DNA from: Gossypium raimondii
Taxonomy: Eukaryota; Streptophyta; Magnoliopsida; Malvales; Malvaceae
Assembly: GCF_025698545.1 (NCBI RefSeq)
Contig: NC_068567.1
Coordinates: 2,046,001 to 2,110,000 of the forward strand
Reading direction: 5' to 3'
DNA: 64,000 nt
Shown: positions 44,716-56,388 of the stretch, one piece after another
How the letters are laid out: every line of letters begins with the position of its first letter
How positions within the stretch are numbered: position 1 is the first letter of the stretch
Made by a program: the position numbers and the translations under genes
Notes under the pieces: generated by a model
What the model was told of the DNA's origin: nothing
The model's input: only the letters and a program-made list of their open reading frames with translations
Databases searched by the model: none

Positions 44716-45600
44716 AGCATAAGTTAGGCAAGTATTGGTTATCATTTGAATGTCACAAAGTATGCATTATTCGTGAAAGTGCATTAGTGCCTCAAGACAT
44801 CAGGAGCATCTCTCGAGACATCAAGAAAAAAAATGACTATTTCATGCCTTTCTAAATAATTGTCTCTAGATATATTGGACATGGATCAAGATATAAATTG
44901 TCTAGTTTTAAGGCATGAGGCCAATTGTCTCAAGACAGGAAACATCGAAGCTAAAGGTCTAAAATAGGGGACCTAATCTTGAGACATGTCTCGAGACACA
45001 AGGGTCATTCTCTCGAGACAATTAATTTTGAAAGTAGAGGTTGAAAATAGGAGAAACATGTCTCGAGACATGGCTTCATTGTCTCGAGACACACTATTGA
45101 ATTTTGATAAATCGAGTTTGGATTCGCATCCTAACTCTATGCTTGACCCCATACTACCTCAGGTCATGTGGCCAATCCATCATGATTAAATGAGAAACAT
45201 TAGCATAGTAAGAAAATATGAAATTATGCCATGTTTTCCACTTAAAGTCAATGAAAAGAATGATGACATTTAAAGACGTATGGACTATTGATGGGTGTTG
45301 AGTACATCAAAAATAAATTAAATTTGTAGTATATAGAGTAGGATCTATCTCACAGAGATTGAACCGATTGATTTTATTGAAATTGATTGATCAAATTGTC
45401 TAAACTGATGACGAAACTGATAAGATCATCGAAATTAACTTAAACTGAAATTGGAAAACGGAATCAATGTATTATTAAGTAATGAAATTGTATAGAGTAC
45501 GTACATGATAATATTGGACTAGATTTGAATTTTGAAGAATTAGTCATTCTAGACAACAGTGATGACGAATTATTAGAATTATTAGGTACTAAATTTAACT
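44716..45600. other. 3' flank of BBE5, shared with BBE6
   Basis: No gene. It is colinear with 60000-61110 beside BBE6 and has a cluster of 'tctcgagaca' / 'gtctcaagac' strings (44800-45095). About 45290-45360 matches a dispersed repeat ('gtagtatatagagtagg...tctcacagagattg'). It lacks the ~320-bp insert found at 60540-60858. Confidence 0.55.
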
Positions 45601-45624
45601 CATAATATAATCTTCTTTTTTCTA

Positions 45625-47238
45625 TCAATGAAAACGAGGAGGAATGCTTTGTTCATGCTTGAAGAAATTCTTTGGATCAGTCTTCGTCTTGACATAAACA
45701 AGCCTATCAAAATTATTCTTGAAATATTTACGTCCCCAAATGCTTGCTTGCTTATAACTTGCCTTGCCATCATCATTATTTCTTCCAATATCGAGATCTC
45801 TGTAATTAACATACGCTTCTCGTGGAGATTTCGAAACAAAAGGACCCATGTAGCTATAAAGTTTCCTCATCCAGCTTATATACCTTTGAGAATTATTGTT
45901 TTCCTCCTCTAGCCAACCGATATTGTAGTATATCTTGTATAAGGTGCCTTTTCGATGTGGAAATGGAGTTTCTGTCTCTGAAATTTCCTCCATTATTCCA
46001 CCGTAAGCAAAAATGTTTTGAACTGCTATGCCTCCTTCGTCGACCTCGAGTAGTTGGGGCCATAGCCCTTGTAATGCTATTTCAGGCATTGGTTCCCTCA
46101 CGTAATCAGATTTTGATTTGAATGAAGGAGGAAGAAAGGAATACCTGTTGCTCCTATCGAGCAAAATCTCCGATGTTTCATTTGAAGCTCCGTTCAATAA
46201 CAATAGAGATTCGATCCAAGTCATCTCAATAAAATCTTCCTTAACGAGTCCAAGCTCCGGGAATCGTTCTTGCATCAATGGAATAAAATCATTGGCACCA
46301 CCTTGGAACAATGAAATAAAGGTGGCAAGAACCGTCTTTGTCCTATTTTCACTGCCGTTCGTCGTTGATAACGTAACGACTGAGTATACATCATTCGGAA
46401 GATTGGGTGCAACGTATTGCCAACGATGAAGAAGCTGTGTTGCATTTTGTTCCAAGGTCCTGCCCACTGAGAAAACAGTCACAGTTGAAGGAACATGAAC
46501 CAGCTTTATTTTCCATGAAATAACGATCCCAAAGCTTCCCCCTCCGCCACCTCGAATGGCCCAAAACAGATCTTCACCCATCGATCTTCTATCAAGAATT
46601 CTTCCATTAGCATCGACCAACTGCGCGTCGATTACGTTATCCGCCGAGAGACCATATTTTCGGAACAATATACCATCGCCTCCACCGCTAATCGACCCAC
46701 CAATTCCTACAGTGCGGGCAACAGCTGCTGGGAAGGTAAGGTTCGTGCTTCTTTCATTGATTCTGTAGTATACTTCACCCACGGTTGCACCTGATTGAAC
46801 CCACGCCTCTTCGTTTTCGACATCAACATCGACTGATCGCAAATTAACCAAATCGATAACAACAAATGGTACATGGGAGACATAGGAAAGACCTTCGAAG
46901 TCATGACCACCACTTCGAGTTCTAATTTGGAGGCCTTGCTTTTTGGAGCAATGAATCGTTGCTTGAACATGGGAAATGTTCAATGGTGTTACAATAACCA
47001 ATGGTTTGGGGGTATTTGGCGTAGAGAACCTGTGATTCCTAATGGAAGAATCCAAAACTGCTGAATATGAAGAGTTCGATTCAGTGAAGATAACTTGAGT
47101 AATGGAAGAGGATTCCTTGGGATGATATGAATAAAGGCATTCAAGAAAATCATCATGGCTATTAGCTGAAGCACTCACCCATGACAATGAGCAAACAACA
47201 ATGAAAAGCAATGACAGAGAATGGTGAAGGGACTTCAT
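45625..47238 (-). CDS. BBE5: intact BBE-like oxidoreductase with Ala at the Cys site
   Basis: A single-exon gene of 537 residues. The signal peptide is 1-25, with Cys34 and Cys97. His112 lies in RSGGHDFEGL. The second FAD-linking position is Ala174 (AAVARTVG), so there is no cysteinyl bond. Val177 is kept. Ser182 replaces the usual His, whereas BBE1-4 have Phe. Asp188 is in GGGDG, Tyr437 is at the variable site (LYKIYYNIGW) and Tyr476 is in YVNYRDLD. The C-terminus has KTDPKNFF where the other groups have KIDPENFF or KVDPENFF. The frame is undamaged and the promoter has both conserved boxes, so this is a likely functional gene of the 5/6 subgroup. The substrate is unknown. Confidence 0.94.
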   Translation of the reverse strand: MKSLHHSLSLLFIVVCSLSWVSASANSHDDFLECLYSYHPKESSSITQVIFTESNSSYSAVLDSSIRNHRFSTPNTPKPLVIVTPLNISHVQATIHCSKKQGLQIRTRSGGHDFEGLSYVSHVPFVVIDLVNLRSVDVDVENEEAWVQSGATVGEVYYRINERSTNLTFPAAVARTVGIGGSISGGGDGILFRKYGLSADNVIDAQLVDANGRILDRRSMGEDLFWAIRGGGGGSFGIVISWKIKLVHVPSTVTVFSVGRTLEQNATQLLHRWQYVAPNLPNDVYSVVTLSTTNGSENRTKTVLATFISLFQGGANDFIPLMQERFPELGLVKEDFIEMTWIESLLLLNGASNETSEILLDRSNRYSFLPPSFKSKSDYVREPMPEIALQGLWPQLLEVDEGGIAVQNIFAYGGIMEEISETETPFPHRKGTLYKIYYNIGWLEEENNNSQRYISWMRKLYSYMGPFVSKSPREAYVNYRDLDIGRNNDDGKASYKQASIWGRKYFKNNFDRLVYVKTKTDPKNFFKHEQSIPPRFH

Positions 47239-47286
47239 GTTTATGGAAGTGATGAATTTGTGAAGATTTCAGCAAGATATTCCCCT

Positions 47287-47315
47287 TATTTATAGAGGCA
47301 ATGCTTTGAGCCGCC
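47287..47315 (-). promoter_or_regulatory. BBE5 core promoter: TATA box and GCC-box
   Basis: TATAAATA (47287-47294, sense) ~49 bp above the ATG and AGCCGCC (47309-47315, + strand). A TTGACTTC W-box-like core lies on the sense strand at about 47354-47361. Confidence 0.6.
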
Positions 47316-47339
47316 ATGTGAACAAAGTTTGATTCAAGA

Positions 47340-49942
47340 AACGCAGGTATTTGAAGTCAATTCATACATAATAATGGCATATGCTGTTCATTTCCTTGTC
47401 TAATTAAATTGGGTTTTTTAATCACTCAAAATTATTCCAAAACAATCGTCAAAAATTCTCTATGTAGTTGCTATTAACCGGTCTCAGCACAATAATTCCT
47501 CTTCTTGGGTTCACTCAAATTTTGTTACTGGGTACAAGATTAAATTATAATTTTTACTATAATAAAAATATAATTTCACTATTTTAGTAGTCTACATTTT
47601 TATAATTTTTAAAGAATTAAATCAATTTTTAAGGGTTAAAGTTCAATTTTATCTTTACTAAATGGAAAATTTTCTATTTTAGAGGGTTGGCCCTGTCAGT
47701 CCCCTAGCTACGCCCCTGACATGTGTCACTCTTTAATTATTTTGTTAATCACTTCAGTTTTTAACTGTACAAATGTATAATTTTTTTAGCACAAAAGATC
47801 AGTTTACTTATTAATTTAACGTACAATGACTAATTTATTTTTTTAATAGAGAAAACAAAATATAATTTAACTCTAAATACAAATAACACACTATACTTTT
47901 ACCCATTTTCTTATTGCATACGTATGTGGATGTTGGACTTACTGTAATATGGGAAGATAATTGGAACAAGGTGCACTTCGGGAATTTCAAAGGGAAAAAC
48001 GGGTGACGAAATTGAGATTATAAATTTTTTATTCATAGTAACAATAATTTATTCTTCCAAATTGAAAATAATAGAATGTAGAAAATCAAAAATAAATATG
48101 AGTCAATATTGTAATGTTATAATATTGGTTTTTTTATATAACTGTCCATAAATAAAATCATTATAGTAAAAAAAAAAACAGTTATGGGTTAACAATCAAT
48201 ATTCAATACAAAAATTAAAATAAGGTAATTAACATAAAATTAGACAAAAATCAGTCAAAATTCTCTCCTTCGTAGTTTCTTGACCGGACGTGTCATATGA
48301 CTCTTTGAATCAATATTGCACAATTTAACACAATTTAACGTCTCATATTTTATTAGCAAATTCAATTTATTAAATTTTTCTATTAATTTTTATATTTTGC
48401 TGAAGTTACAATTTAGTACTTAAATTTTAATTTAATAATATTTTTATACAAAATTATAAAATTTATATTTGCAAGTTGACTGCATGCAAATTTTCACATT
48501 CCACGATTACATTTTTATTTAAGCTATTATGCAACTTATTTTGAATATTATGGAACTGATGGTATTTTTAGATTCATTAAATTAAAAGCTTTGATGATGT
48601 TTTGTCACTTAAGCTTAAAAATTTTAATTTAGGCACTAATGTTTAAATTCACTATTGTTTTGGTTACCCGCTGCTAAATTGATAACAAAAACCTTTTCTC
48701 TAACGGGTATAATAACAATTCTTGATACCAATGAGTTTATCTTGAAAATTTATTTCATTTATTTCATTAGTTTTCTTCTAAATATAATATTTTATGACCT
48801 TTTGATTGATGAAATTTTGGCTAAAGAAAATGAAAAACCTTAAAATAAAACACTTTAGATTTACTCTTGTTATTAATAAAGTATGATATTTCCTTTAAGG
48901 TACATAGAAATAGCCCTCGAAATTGATCTTTGAAATTGGAAATTAAATCCAGAGATAAAAATATTACTTTGAAAAATCCAATTGTTCAATTAATAATTAT
49001 ATAATAAAATTATGAACATTTAATTTTCATAAGAAAAAATGTGATGTAATTAATTGAATTTCCTTTTGTTACATTGATAATGATTTCTTTAATTTTATAA
49101 ATGATTAAGAGATTATTATGTGTTCTATTTATTTTAAATTTTAAATCTACAATAAGCAATATGTATCACTAATGGTCTGATTTAGTGTCAAATCATTTGT
49201 TAAATTAATTAAAACTAACATTATGGTAATATGTGGTTCAAAAATTTTATGCTAATCGAGTGAAAATTTTCTTTTACAAATATTAAACTATTTATATAAT
49301 TTTATTATATATTATATTTTTAATTTTTGTATTTTCTATTATTTTAATGGTTTTTTGTTAATTTCTAACACTAAATTCTTAAAAATATAAACAAAAGGCT
49401 TATGTATTGAATTGGATAATTTTAACCATAAATAAAGCAATTAATAGATGCCAAATGCCTCTATTTTAAAAGTTGAAAGCTTTGGTTAGAATGTTTGAGG
49501 ACCAAATTGATAGAATTTGTTAATGTGAAGGGTTAAATTTATTAAATTATTTAGAATTAGGATCAAATTGATAGAACACTTAAGTATGAAGGACTAAATG
49601 TATTATTATACCAATTAGAAAAGGAATTTTCATTATCAATTTAGTGGTGGATGACCAGAACAGGAACGAATTCTAATGTTAATGCTTAAATTGAATATTT
49701 TCAAAGTTCGGTGACCAAAATAGGAATACAGGCAAGTGGAGTGATCATTTGTATAAGTTACCCTAAAGTAAATTATGATGTATTCAAAATTTTATGCTAT
49801 AAATATATTATCACATGTATAATACAGCGTCAACTTACTATTCCCACATAATACTTGTAAAAAAAAGTCATATCATTCTAATTAATGATTTAATAGTTAC
49901 TATAAAAGATAAAACTAATCGAATTTTCACAACTTATGCATG
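47340..49942. other. AT-rich upstream region of BBE5
   Basis: No gene. About 47905-47980 keeps part of the distal BBE block ('gcatacgtatgtggatgttg', 'gggaagataattggaacaag'). The rest is AT-rich repeat-like DNA. 49585-49942 is duplicated at 56389-56750. Confidence 0.5.
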
Positions 49943-49947
49943 ATATA

Positions 49948-50331
49948 TATAAAAATAGAATGTTGGTAATGACAATATATCGCAAAGAAAAGAGAAATAA
50001 AAATAAAGAACACACAGATTTTTACGTGGAAACCCTTTCGGGAAAAAACCACGGGCAAATAAGAAGAAAAATCACTATGTCGAATTCGAATGATTACAAG
50101 AGGAGTAGACTATGTCTATTTATAGGCTTGTAAGACCATATTCTAATAGGAGTGTAGAAAAATTGAAGCACTTTATTCTAATCAATATCAAATAGATAGA
50201 GTTTAATAATGTTTAAAAAACCTTATTCTAAAATAAAATAAAAGAAGTGTAGTTTTATAGGGATTTTACTTTTATTTTATTTTACCATCGTATTTTATTT
50301 AAATAAAGATTCGGGTCACTTAATTCTAACA
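49948..50331 (-). repeat. Copia C 3' LTR
   Basis: 384 bases at the PPT side, ending TAACA before the sense-strand AAGGTGGAGAT tract. Confidence 0.88.
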
Positions 50332-50399
50332 ATCTCCACCTTGACACGAATTCTCAACGAACAAGTTCTCCACCTCTTCCATAAAACCCCTTAAGGGTT

Positions 50400-53060
50400 T
50401 AACTTCAACAATGAACACCAACCAAGTCTAGGCAATGCTCAAACTTGGTTATAGGAAGTGACTTGGTCATCATATCTACAGGATTTTCATGAGTACTAAT
50501 TTTGCTTAAAACAATATCACCACGACCAATAATATCACAAAAAAATGATACCAAACATCGATGTGTTTTGTTCTCTCATGAAACATTTGATCTTTTGTAA
50601 GGAAGATGACACTCTGACTGTCACAAAATACTGTTCTAATTTAAAGGTCTTTATTGAGTTCACTAAAGAGTCTCGTCAACCAAATAGCTTCTTTAAAAGC
50701 CTTAGTAATCGTCATGTACTCAGCTTTAGTGGTAGACAAAGCGACTGTAGTTTGTAAACTGGCTTTCCAACTGATTGCATAACCTCCGATTATAGAGACA
50801 CAACCTGTGATAGGTCTTCTTCTATGAAGGTCTCCAATAAAATCAGCATCAACATACCCAATGACTCCATTTCTAGTTCTTCCAAACTGTAAGCAAACAT
50901 TAGTAGTACCTCGTAAGTATCTTAAAATTTACTGAACTACTTTCCAACATTCTGTACCGGGATTCGCCATGTATCTGCTAATTACACTGACTGCATATGA
51001 TAAATCTGGACGTGAACAAACCATAGCATAGATGAGAGATCCCACTGCACTAGAGTATGGAACATGTGACATGTACTCAATCTCATCATCTAACTGTAGA
51101 GACAAACCCGATGAAAGTCTAAAATGGGCTGCTAAAGGAGTAGTAACAGGCTTGGCACTCTGCATATTAAACCTGCAAAGAGCTTTCTCAATGTACCCTT
51201 TTTGACTTAGGTACAATTTACTTGTTTTTCTATCTCTGAGAATCTCTATACCAAGTATCTTCTTTATTGGTGTCAAATATTTCATCTCAAATTTTTCACT
51301 TAGTTGGGCTTTGACCTTTCTTATATCTCATTTATCTTTCGCTGCTATTAATATGTTATCAACATAAAGGAGTAGATACACAAAAGAACCATTATTATTT
51401 TTCTTAAAGTAAACACAACTATCAAAGCTACTTCTTTTGAAATCATGAGAAGTCATAAAGGAATCAAACCTCTTGTACCACTATCTTGGTGACTGTTTCA
51501 AACCGTAAAGGGACTTTTTCAGCAAGCAAACATAATCCTCTTTTTCTGAGATTGTAAAACCCTCTGGTTGTTGCATGTAAATATCCTCCTCAAGTTCTCC
51601 ATGCAAAAATGCAGTTTTTATATCTAACTACTCAAGCTCCAAATCATGCATGGCCACAATACCAAGCAAAGCTCGAATCGAACTATGTTTCACAACTGAG
51701 GAGAACACATCTATGAAGTCCACTCCTAGAATTTGACTGTAACCTTTTGCAACAAGCTTTGCTTTATATTTGGGTTCTTCAACTCCCCGAGTCCCTTATT
51801 CCTTTTAAACACCCATTTACAATGGACAACCTTTTTACCTTTAAGAAGTTTCACAAGATCTCATGTTCTATTTTTGTGGAGTGATTCCATCTCCTCTTAC
51901 ATAGCAAACATCCACTTTTCTGAGTCTTCACAGCTAACTGCCTTAGAATAATTAGATGGCTCTTAGTTTGCATCTATATCTTCAGCCACATTTAAAGCAT
52001 AAGTAACTAGATCAGTCTCGGCATACTTCTTTAGAGGTTTAATTTCTCTTCTAGTTATATTTTTGGCGATAGAGTATTGTGGTGAAAAAGCAACTCTATT
52101 CTGAATTTTTGTACTATCTTAAGAAGTCAACTCTGTTGTAGATTCTGGATTAATCTGATGCTCCACCTGCTTTTGATTTTCTTTATTGGAAGAGTCTTTA
52201 AGAGATAAGTTATGTAGCATAGCAGTTTCATCAAAAACAACATATCTGCTAATCAAAAATTTTTTATTTTCAGGACACCATAACTTATACCCCTTTACAC
52301 CAACTCTATAACCAAGAAAAACACATTTAATGGATATCAGTTCCAATTTTCCATTATTAACATGAGCATATGCAGGGCACCCAAAGATCTTTAAATCAGA
52401 ATAGTCAGCAAGATTACTTGAACATACCTCTTGTGGAGTTTTTTTTCAATGGCAATGGATGGAGATCGGTTGATCAAAAAACATGTAGTAGAGGCTGCTT
52501 CAGCCCAAAATAACTTTGGTAAGTTGGCATTTGACAGCATACATCGAACCTTCTCCATGATCATTCTGTTCATTTGTTGACGAACTGTCAAGTGTCTCAC
52601 GATCCTTTTTAACTTGCACAGTTTATTAAACTCATCAGAACAGAACTCTAAGCATTGTCTATGTGGAGGTATTTTATTTTTTTCCCATATGTTTTTCAAT
52701 CATAATTTTCCAAGACTTAAATGCGAAAAACACATTGCTTTTCTACTTCAAGAAGAACGCCCAAATTTTTCTGAAAAAATCATCAATAAAAGTTAGCATA
52801 TAATTAGCTCCACCTCTCGAAGGCACTCTGGATGACCTCCACAGATCAAAATGAATATACTCTAACGTTTCCTTCGTGTTATGGATTCCTCTGGTGAATT
52901 GAACTCTCTTTTGCTTCACAAAAATACAGTGCTCACAGAACTTTAGTTTGAAAATTCCTTGCCCATCAAGAAGTCCTCTTTTGCTCAATTCTGCCATGCT
53001 ATTCTCACTTATATGCCCTAGGGGCATATGCCAAAGTTTAGTAATATCATCATCTGTCAA
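50400..53060 (-). pseudogene. Copia C integrase, RT and RNase H relic
   Basis: Fragments in order: 52743-53060 GAG-pre-integrase and integrase start (LWHMPLGHISENSMAELSKR); 52391-52699 integrase; 52119-52346 linker; 50929-51285 RT end ([36 protein letters not shown]); RNase H traces to 50400. Unlike element B it still has the ~55 bp at 53028-53085, so it is the reference for that deletion. Confidence 0.82.
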
Positions 53061-54360
53061 GGAAGAAAAAGCGACAACTGCATCACCAGTAACAGTAGAA
53101 CCCTGTAGTACATATAACTTGACAGACTTTTTCTACCCTTTCATCACAACGAGGGAACCTTTGGAAATCTTTAAAACCCCACTTTTAGCTGTGTATTTGT
53201 ACCCTTCTGAATCATGGGTATTTAACGAAATTAAATTTCTCTTCAATTCTGAAACATGTCATACGTCACTAAGTGTTTTGACAACTCCGTCAAACATCTT
53301 AACTTTAATTGTTCCAACACTTGTGATTTTACACGAAGTATTATTTCCCATCAAAACAACACCTTCAGACACTGTTTCGTAAGTTGTAAACCAATCCCAA
53401 TTGGGACTTACATGGAAGGTGCAACCCAAATCAAGGATCCACTCATCGACTACTTTAGAATTGTTGACAGAAGCGGTTAGAAGTTCACCATCGCTATAGT
53501 CTTCTACAACATCAGCTTCACCAAAATTTTCTGGTTGTTTTCCTTTTTGATTCGCAGCATCCCTTTTGATCTTGTTTTGTAGCTTATAGCACTTGGATTT
53601 AATGTGTCCTTTCTTTTGCGAAGTTACAAGTTTTACCTCTGTTTGAAGACTTCAATCTACCCTTAGATTTACCGCGAGGATTTCATTTCTGTGTCCTTCT
53701 ACGATCATCATCAGCATTTCGATCTTGCCTCCCACGAACAATGAGACCTTCTCTTTTAGAGTCATCTTTAACTATAAAATGATTCATCTTATCATAGAAG
53801 GTCAAAGAATCATAAACCTCATGAATTGTGAGAGACTCGCGGCTATATAAAATCGTGTCCCTAAAGGTTGAATAAGATAGGGGCAACGAACAAAGTAGAA
53901 TCAACCCTAAATCTTCCTTATCATACTGAACCTTCATGGCCTCCAAGTTTGAGATAATTTCTTTAAACACTGCTAAGTGTTCGTGCACAGATGCACCTTC
54001 CTCCAAATGATGAGTATAAAGGCGCTGCTTCATATGCAGCTTGCTGGTTAGAGTTTTCGACATACATATTTGTTCCAGCCTCTTCCATATTCCAACGGTG
54101 GTCTTCTCCTTCATCACATCCTACAAAATTTCGTTAGACAAATGCAGATGTAACTGTGTTAACGCCTTTCGATCTTTGCACTTCTTCTTGTCCTCCGTCA
54201 ATGTCGAAGGCATCTTATCTACCCCTAATAGGGCTTCTTTTAAGTCCATATGTGCATGAATTGGTTGCATCTTTATCTGCCACAACGCGAATCTGGTGTT
54301 ACGAGCCAACATCATAATTTTATACTTCAAATACGCCATTTCCGTGATTGAGATGAACAA
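53061..54360 (-). pseudogene. Copia C gag and protease relic
   Basis: 54121-54360 and 53683-54117 encode the gag domain (WKRLEQICMSKTLTSKLHMK, EEGASVHEHLAVFK) with a stop near 54120. The zinc knuckle (about 53590-53640) has lost bases. The protease/pre-integrase part (53061-53460) is frameshifted. Confidence 0.8.
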
Positions 54361-54382
54361 CCCGGAAGCTGTGATAGCAATT

Positions 54383-54757
54383 TGTAAAAATAGAATGTCG
54401 ATAATGACAATATATTGCAGAGAAAAGAGAAATAAAAATAAAGAACACATAGATTTTTACGTGGAAACCCTTTCGAGAAAAAACCACGGGCAGAGGAGAA
54501 GAAAATTCACTATGTTGAATTCGAATGACTACAAGACTATGTCTATTTATAGACTTGTAAAATCATATTCTAATAGGAGTGTAGTAAGATTGAAACACCT
54601 TACTCTAATCAATATCAAATAGATATAGTTTAATAAGGTTTAAAAAACTTTATTCTAAAATAAAATAAAAGAAGTGTAGTTCTATAAGAATTTTACTTTT
54701 ATTTTATTTTATCACTGTATTTTTTTAAATAAAGATACGGGTCACTTAATTCTAACA
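54383..54757 (-). repeat. Copia C 5' LTR
   Basis: 375 bases, TGTAAAAATAG...TAACA, next to the decayed PBS. Confidence 0.88.
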
Positions 54758-54762
54758 ATATA

Positions 54763-55464
54763 AAATTAGTAGCAAAATTTAACTTAACTAATTTAATTAT
54801 TTTGATTTAGATATTAAGATTTAAAAATTTTAAATATATAAAATTAAAAGAAATTAGAATATAAATTCTAAATTCAAAGCTTAGTCATAGTCGGAGAATT
54901 TCTCTCTCACCTTCTAAGAACATAACTCTTTGATTTGATTTAAAATTGTATACATATGGAATATAAAAGCTTATTCAAAGCTTTCGTTCTTTTATTTCTT
55001 TTAGATGTACTTTGAAAGAAACTTTAAAGGTTAGAAAATGAGAAAGATATTCTTTTTATTCATAGCCACTAGATTTAATTGAATCTAGCTAGAAAAACAA
55101 AAGTTTGTAAATTTCTAATGGCATATTAGTGATGGGGTTTTTAATTAAAGCACATCAATAAAAATTGCATTTCTAATAAACTAGGATTTTTTATGGATCT
55201 TGCAAGAAAGAGCAACAGCAGTACACCACTATAACAGTCTATTCTAGACCATAAACATAGTATTTCTATTTATGTTTATCTTAATCAAAGAATTTGTCAA
55301 ACTATTAACTTCAGCAAATTGATCTCTCTCAATAACAACTACCAAAAAAAATCAAAATAATTTTAATAAAATTAATAACTCTAAAGAATATATAAAAAGT
55401 TAAAATAATTTAAAATAATAATTTTGGAACCTAAATAAATTAATTAATAATTCAATATTATAAT
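54763..55464. other. AT-rich DNA between copia C and the gap
   Basis: No gene. About 54763-55330 repeats at 56745-57430. It ends at the N run. Confidence 0.55.
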
Positions 55465-55564
55465 NNNNNNNNNNNNNNNNNNNNNNNNNNNNNNNNNNNN
55501 NNNNNNNNNNNNNNNNNNNNNNNNNNNNNNNNNNNNNNNNNNNNNNNNNNNNNNNNNNNNNNNN
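55465..55564. other. Assembly gap of exactly 100 N
   Basis: A round-number N run, usually a placeholder of unknown length. It abuts a TA microsatellite and lies between two copies of a duplicated block, both hard to assemble. Confidence 0.99.

Positions 55565-55613
<49 letters not shown>
55565..55613. repeat. (TA)n microsatellite beside the gap
   Basis: About 24 TA units directly after the N run. Confidence 0.95.
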
Positions 55614-55618
<5 letters not shown>

Positions 55619-56388
55619 GTTTAACTTTTAATTTTTGATAAATTATATACATTTAAATATTTTTACATATATTTATTGTCTAATTTTTATTTTGTTTATA
55701 AATTATTTGTTATTTTAGTTAAAAATAAATTATATATTATACTAACATACAAATATAACTCAACTATATTTATATCTAAATATAAATTTTAAAATTATTA
55801 ATTAGGTTGAATAATTCAATTTAACAACTTTTCATTTTAAATATAATTTTGAAAATTTAAAATGGTTAAGAAAAAAATTAGTTTAAAATGTCTATTTTGT
55901 ATCAATCGATTTGGGCCGGCACGTACTAATTATTGACCGAAATAGATTAGAATACACCGAAATGGTTGAAGCACACCAAAATTTTAACAGGAATGAAACA
56001 TAGGCTCATTGATACTGATCTAGGACTGAAACAATATGTACCGATTACCATGTTGCAACTTTATCTCATATATTATTGAATTATCAGCAAGAATTCCTCT
56101 AACTCTCAACCATCTACCTTTAGTAATTATTTTTCATTTGTAAAATAAAGATGTTTATTAGATAAAACATGCGAATGATAAAAATTTTAACCAGATATTA
56201 TCAACCAACAACTCATAAATTATAATATAAAACAGGAGTACAAATATTTGATCTACACACCACATAAAAATAGCATACATGATTTATATATCTCACATTA
56301 AACATGAGAGATACAATGCCACTAGGCTATGCATGCAACATTTATTGATAGTACTTAATTATAGGATAATTTCAAAAGGCTTAAGTAC

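Larger units (their letters stand above)
49948..54757 (-). mobile_element. Copia element C: older relative of element B
   Basis: A 4,810-bp element. The LTRs are at 49948-50331 (384 bp, outer TG now TA) and 54383-54757 (375 bp). The target duplication ATATA is at 49943-49947 and 54758-54762. The empty site is preserved near 56740-56750 ('gcatgatataaaattag'). The PBS equivalent has two mismatches ('gctgtgatagca'). Gag to RNase H order matches element B, but every frame is broken many times and the LTRs differ more, so it inserted earlier. Confidence 0.93.

Noticed and set aside
44800-45095. Clustered 'tctcgagaca' palindrome-like strings as a possible binding-site array
   Set aside because: Also present, more diverged, at 60070-60350 in the BBE6 flank with no conserved spacing. 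More likely a decayed repeat.
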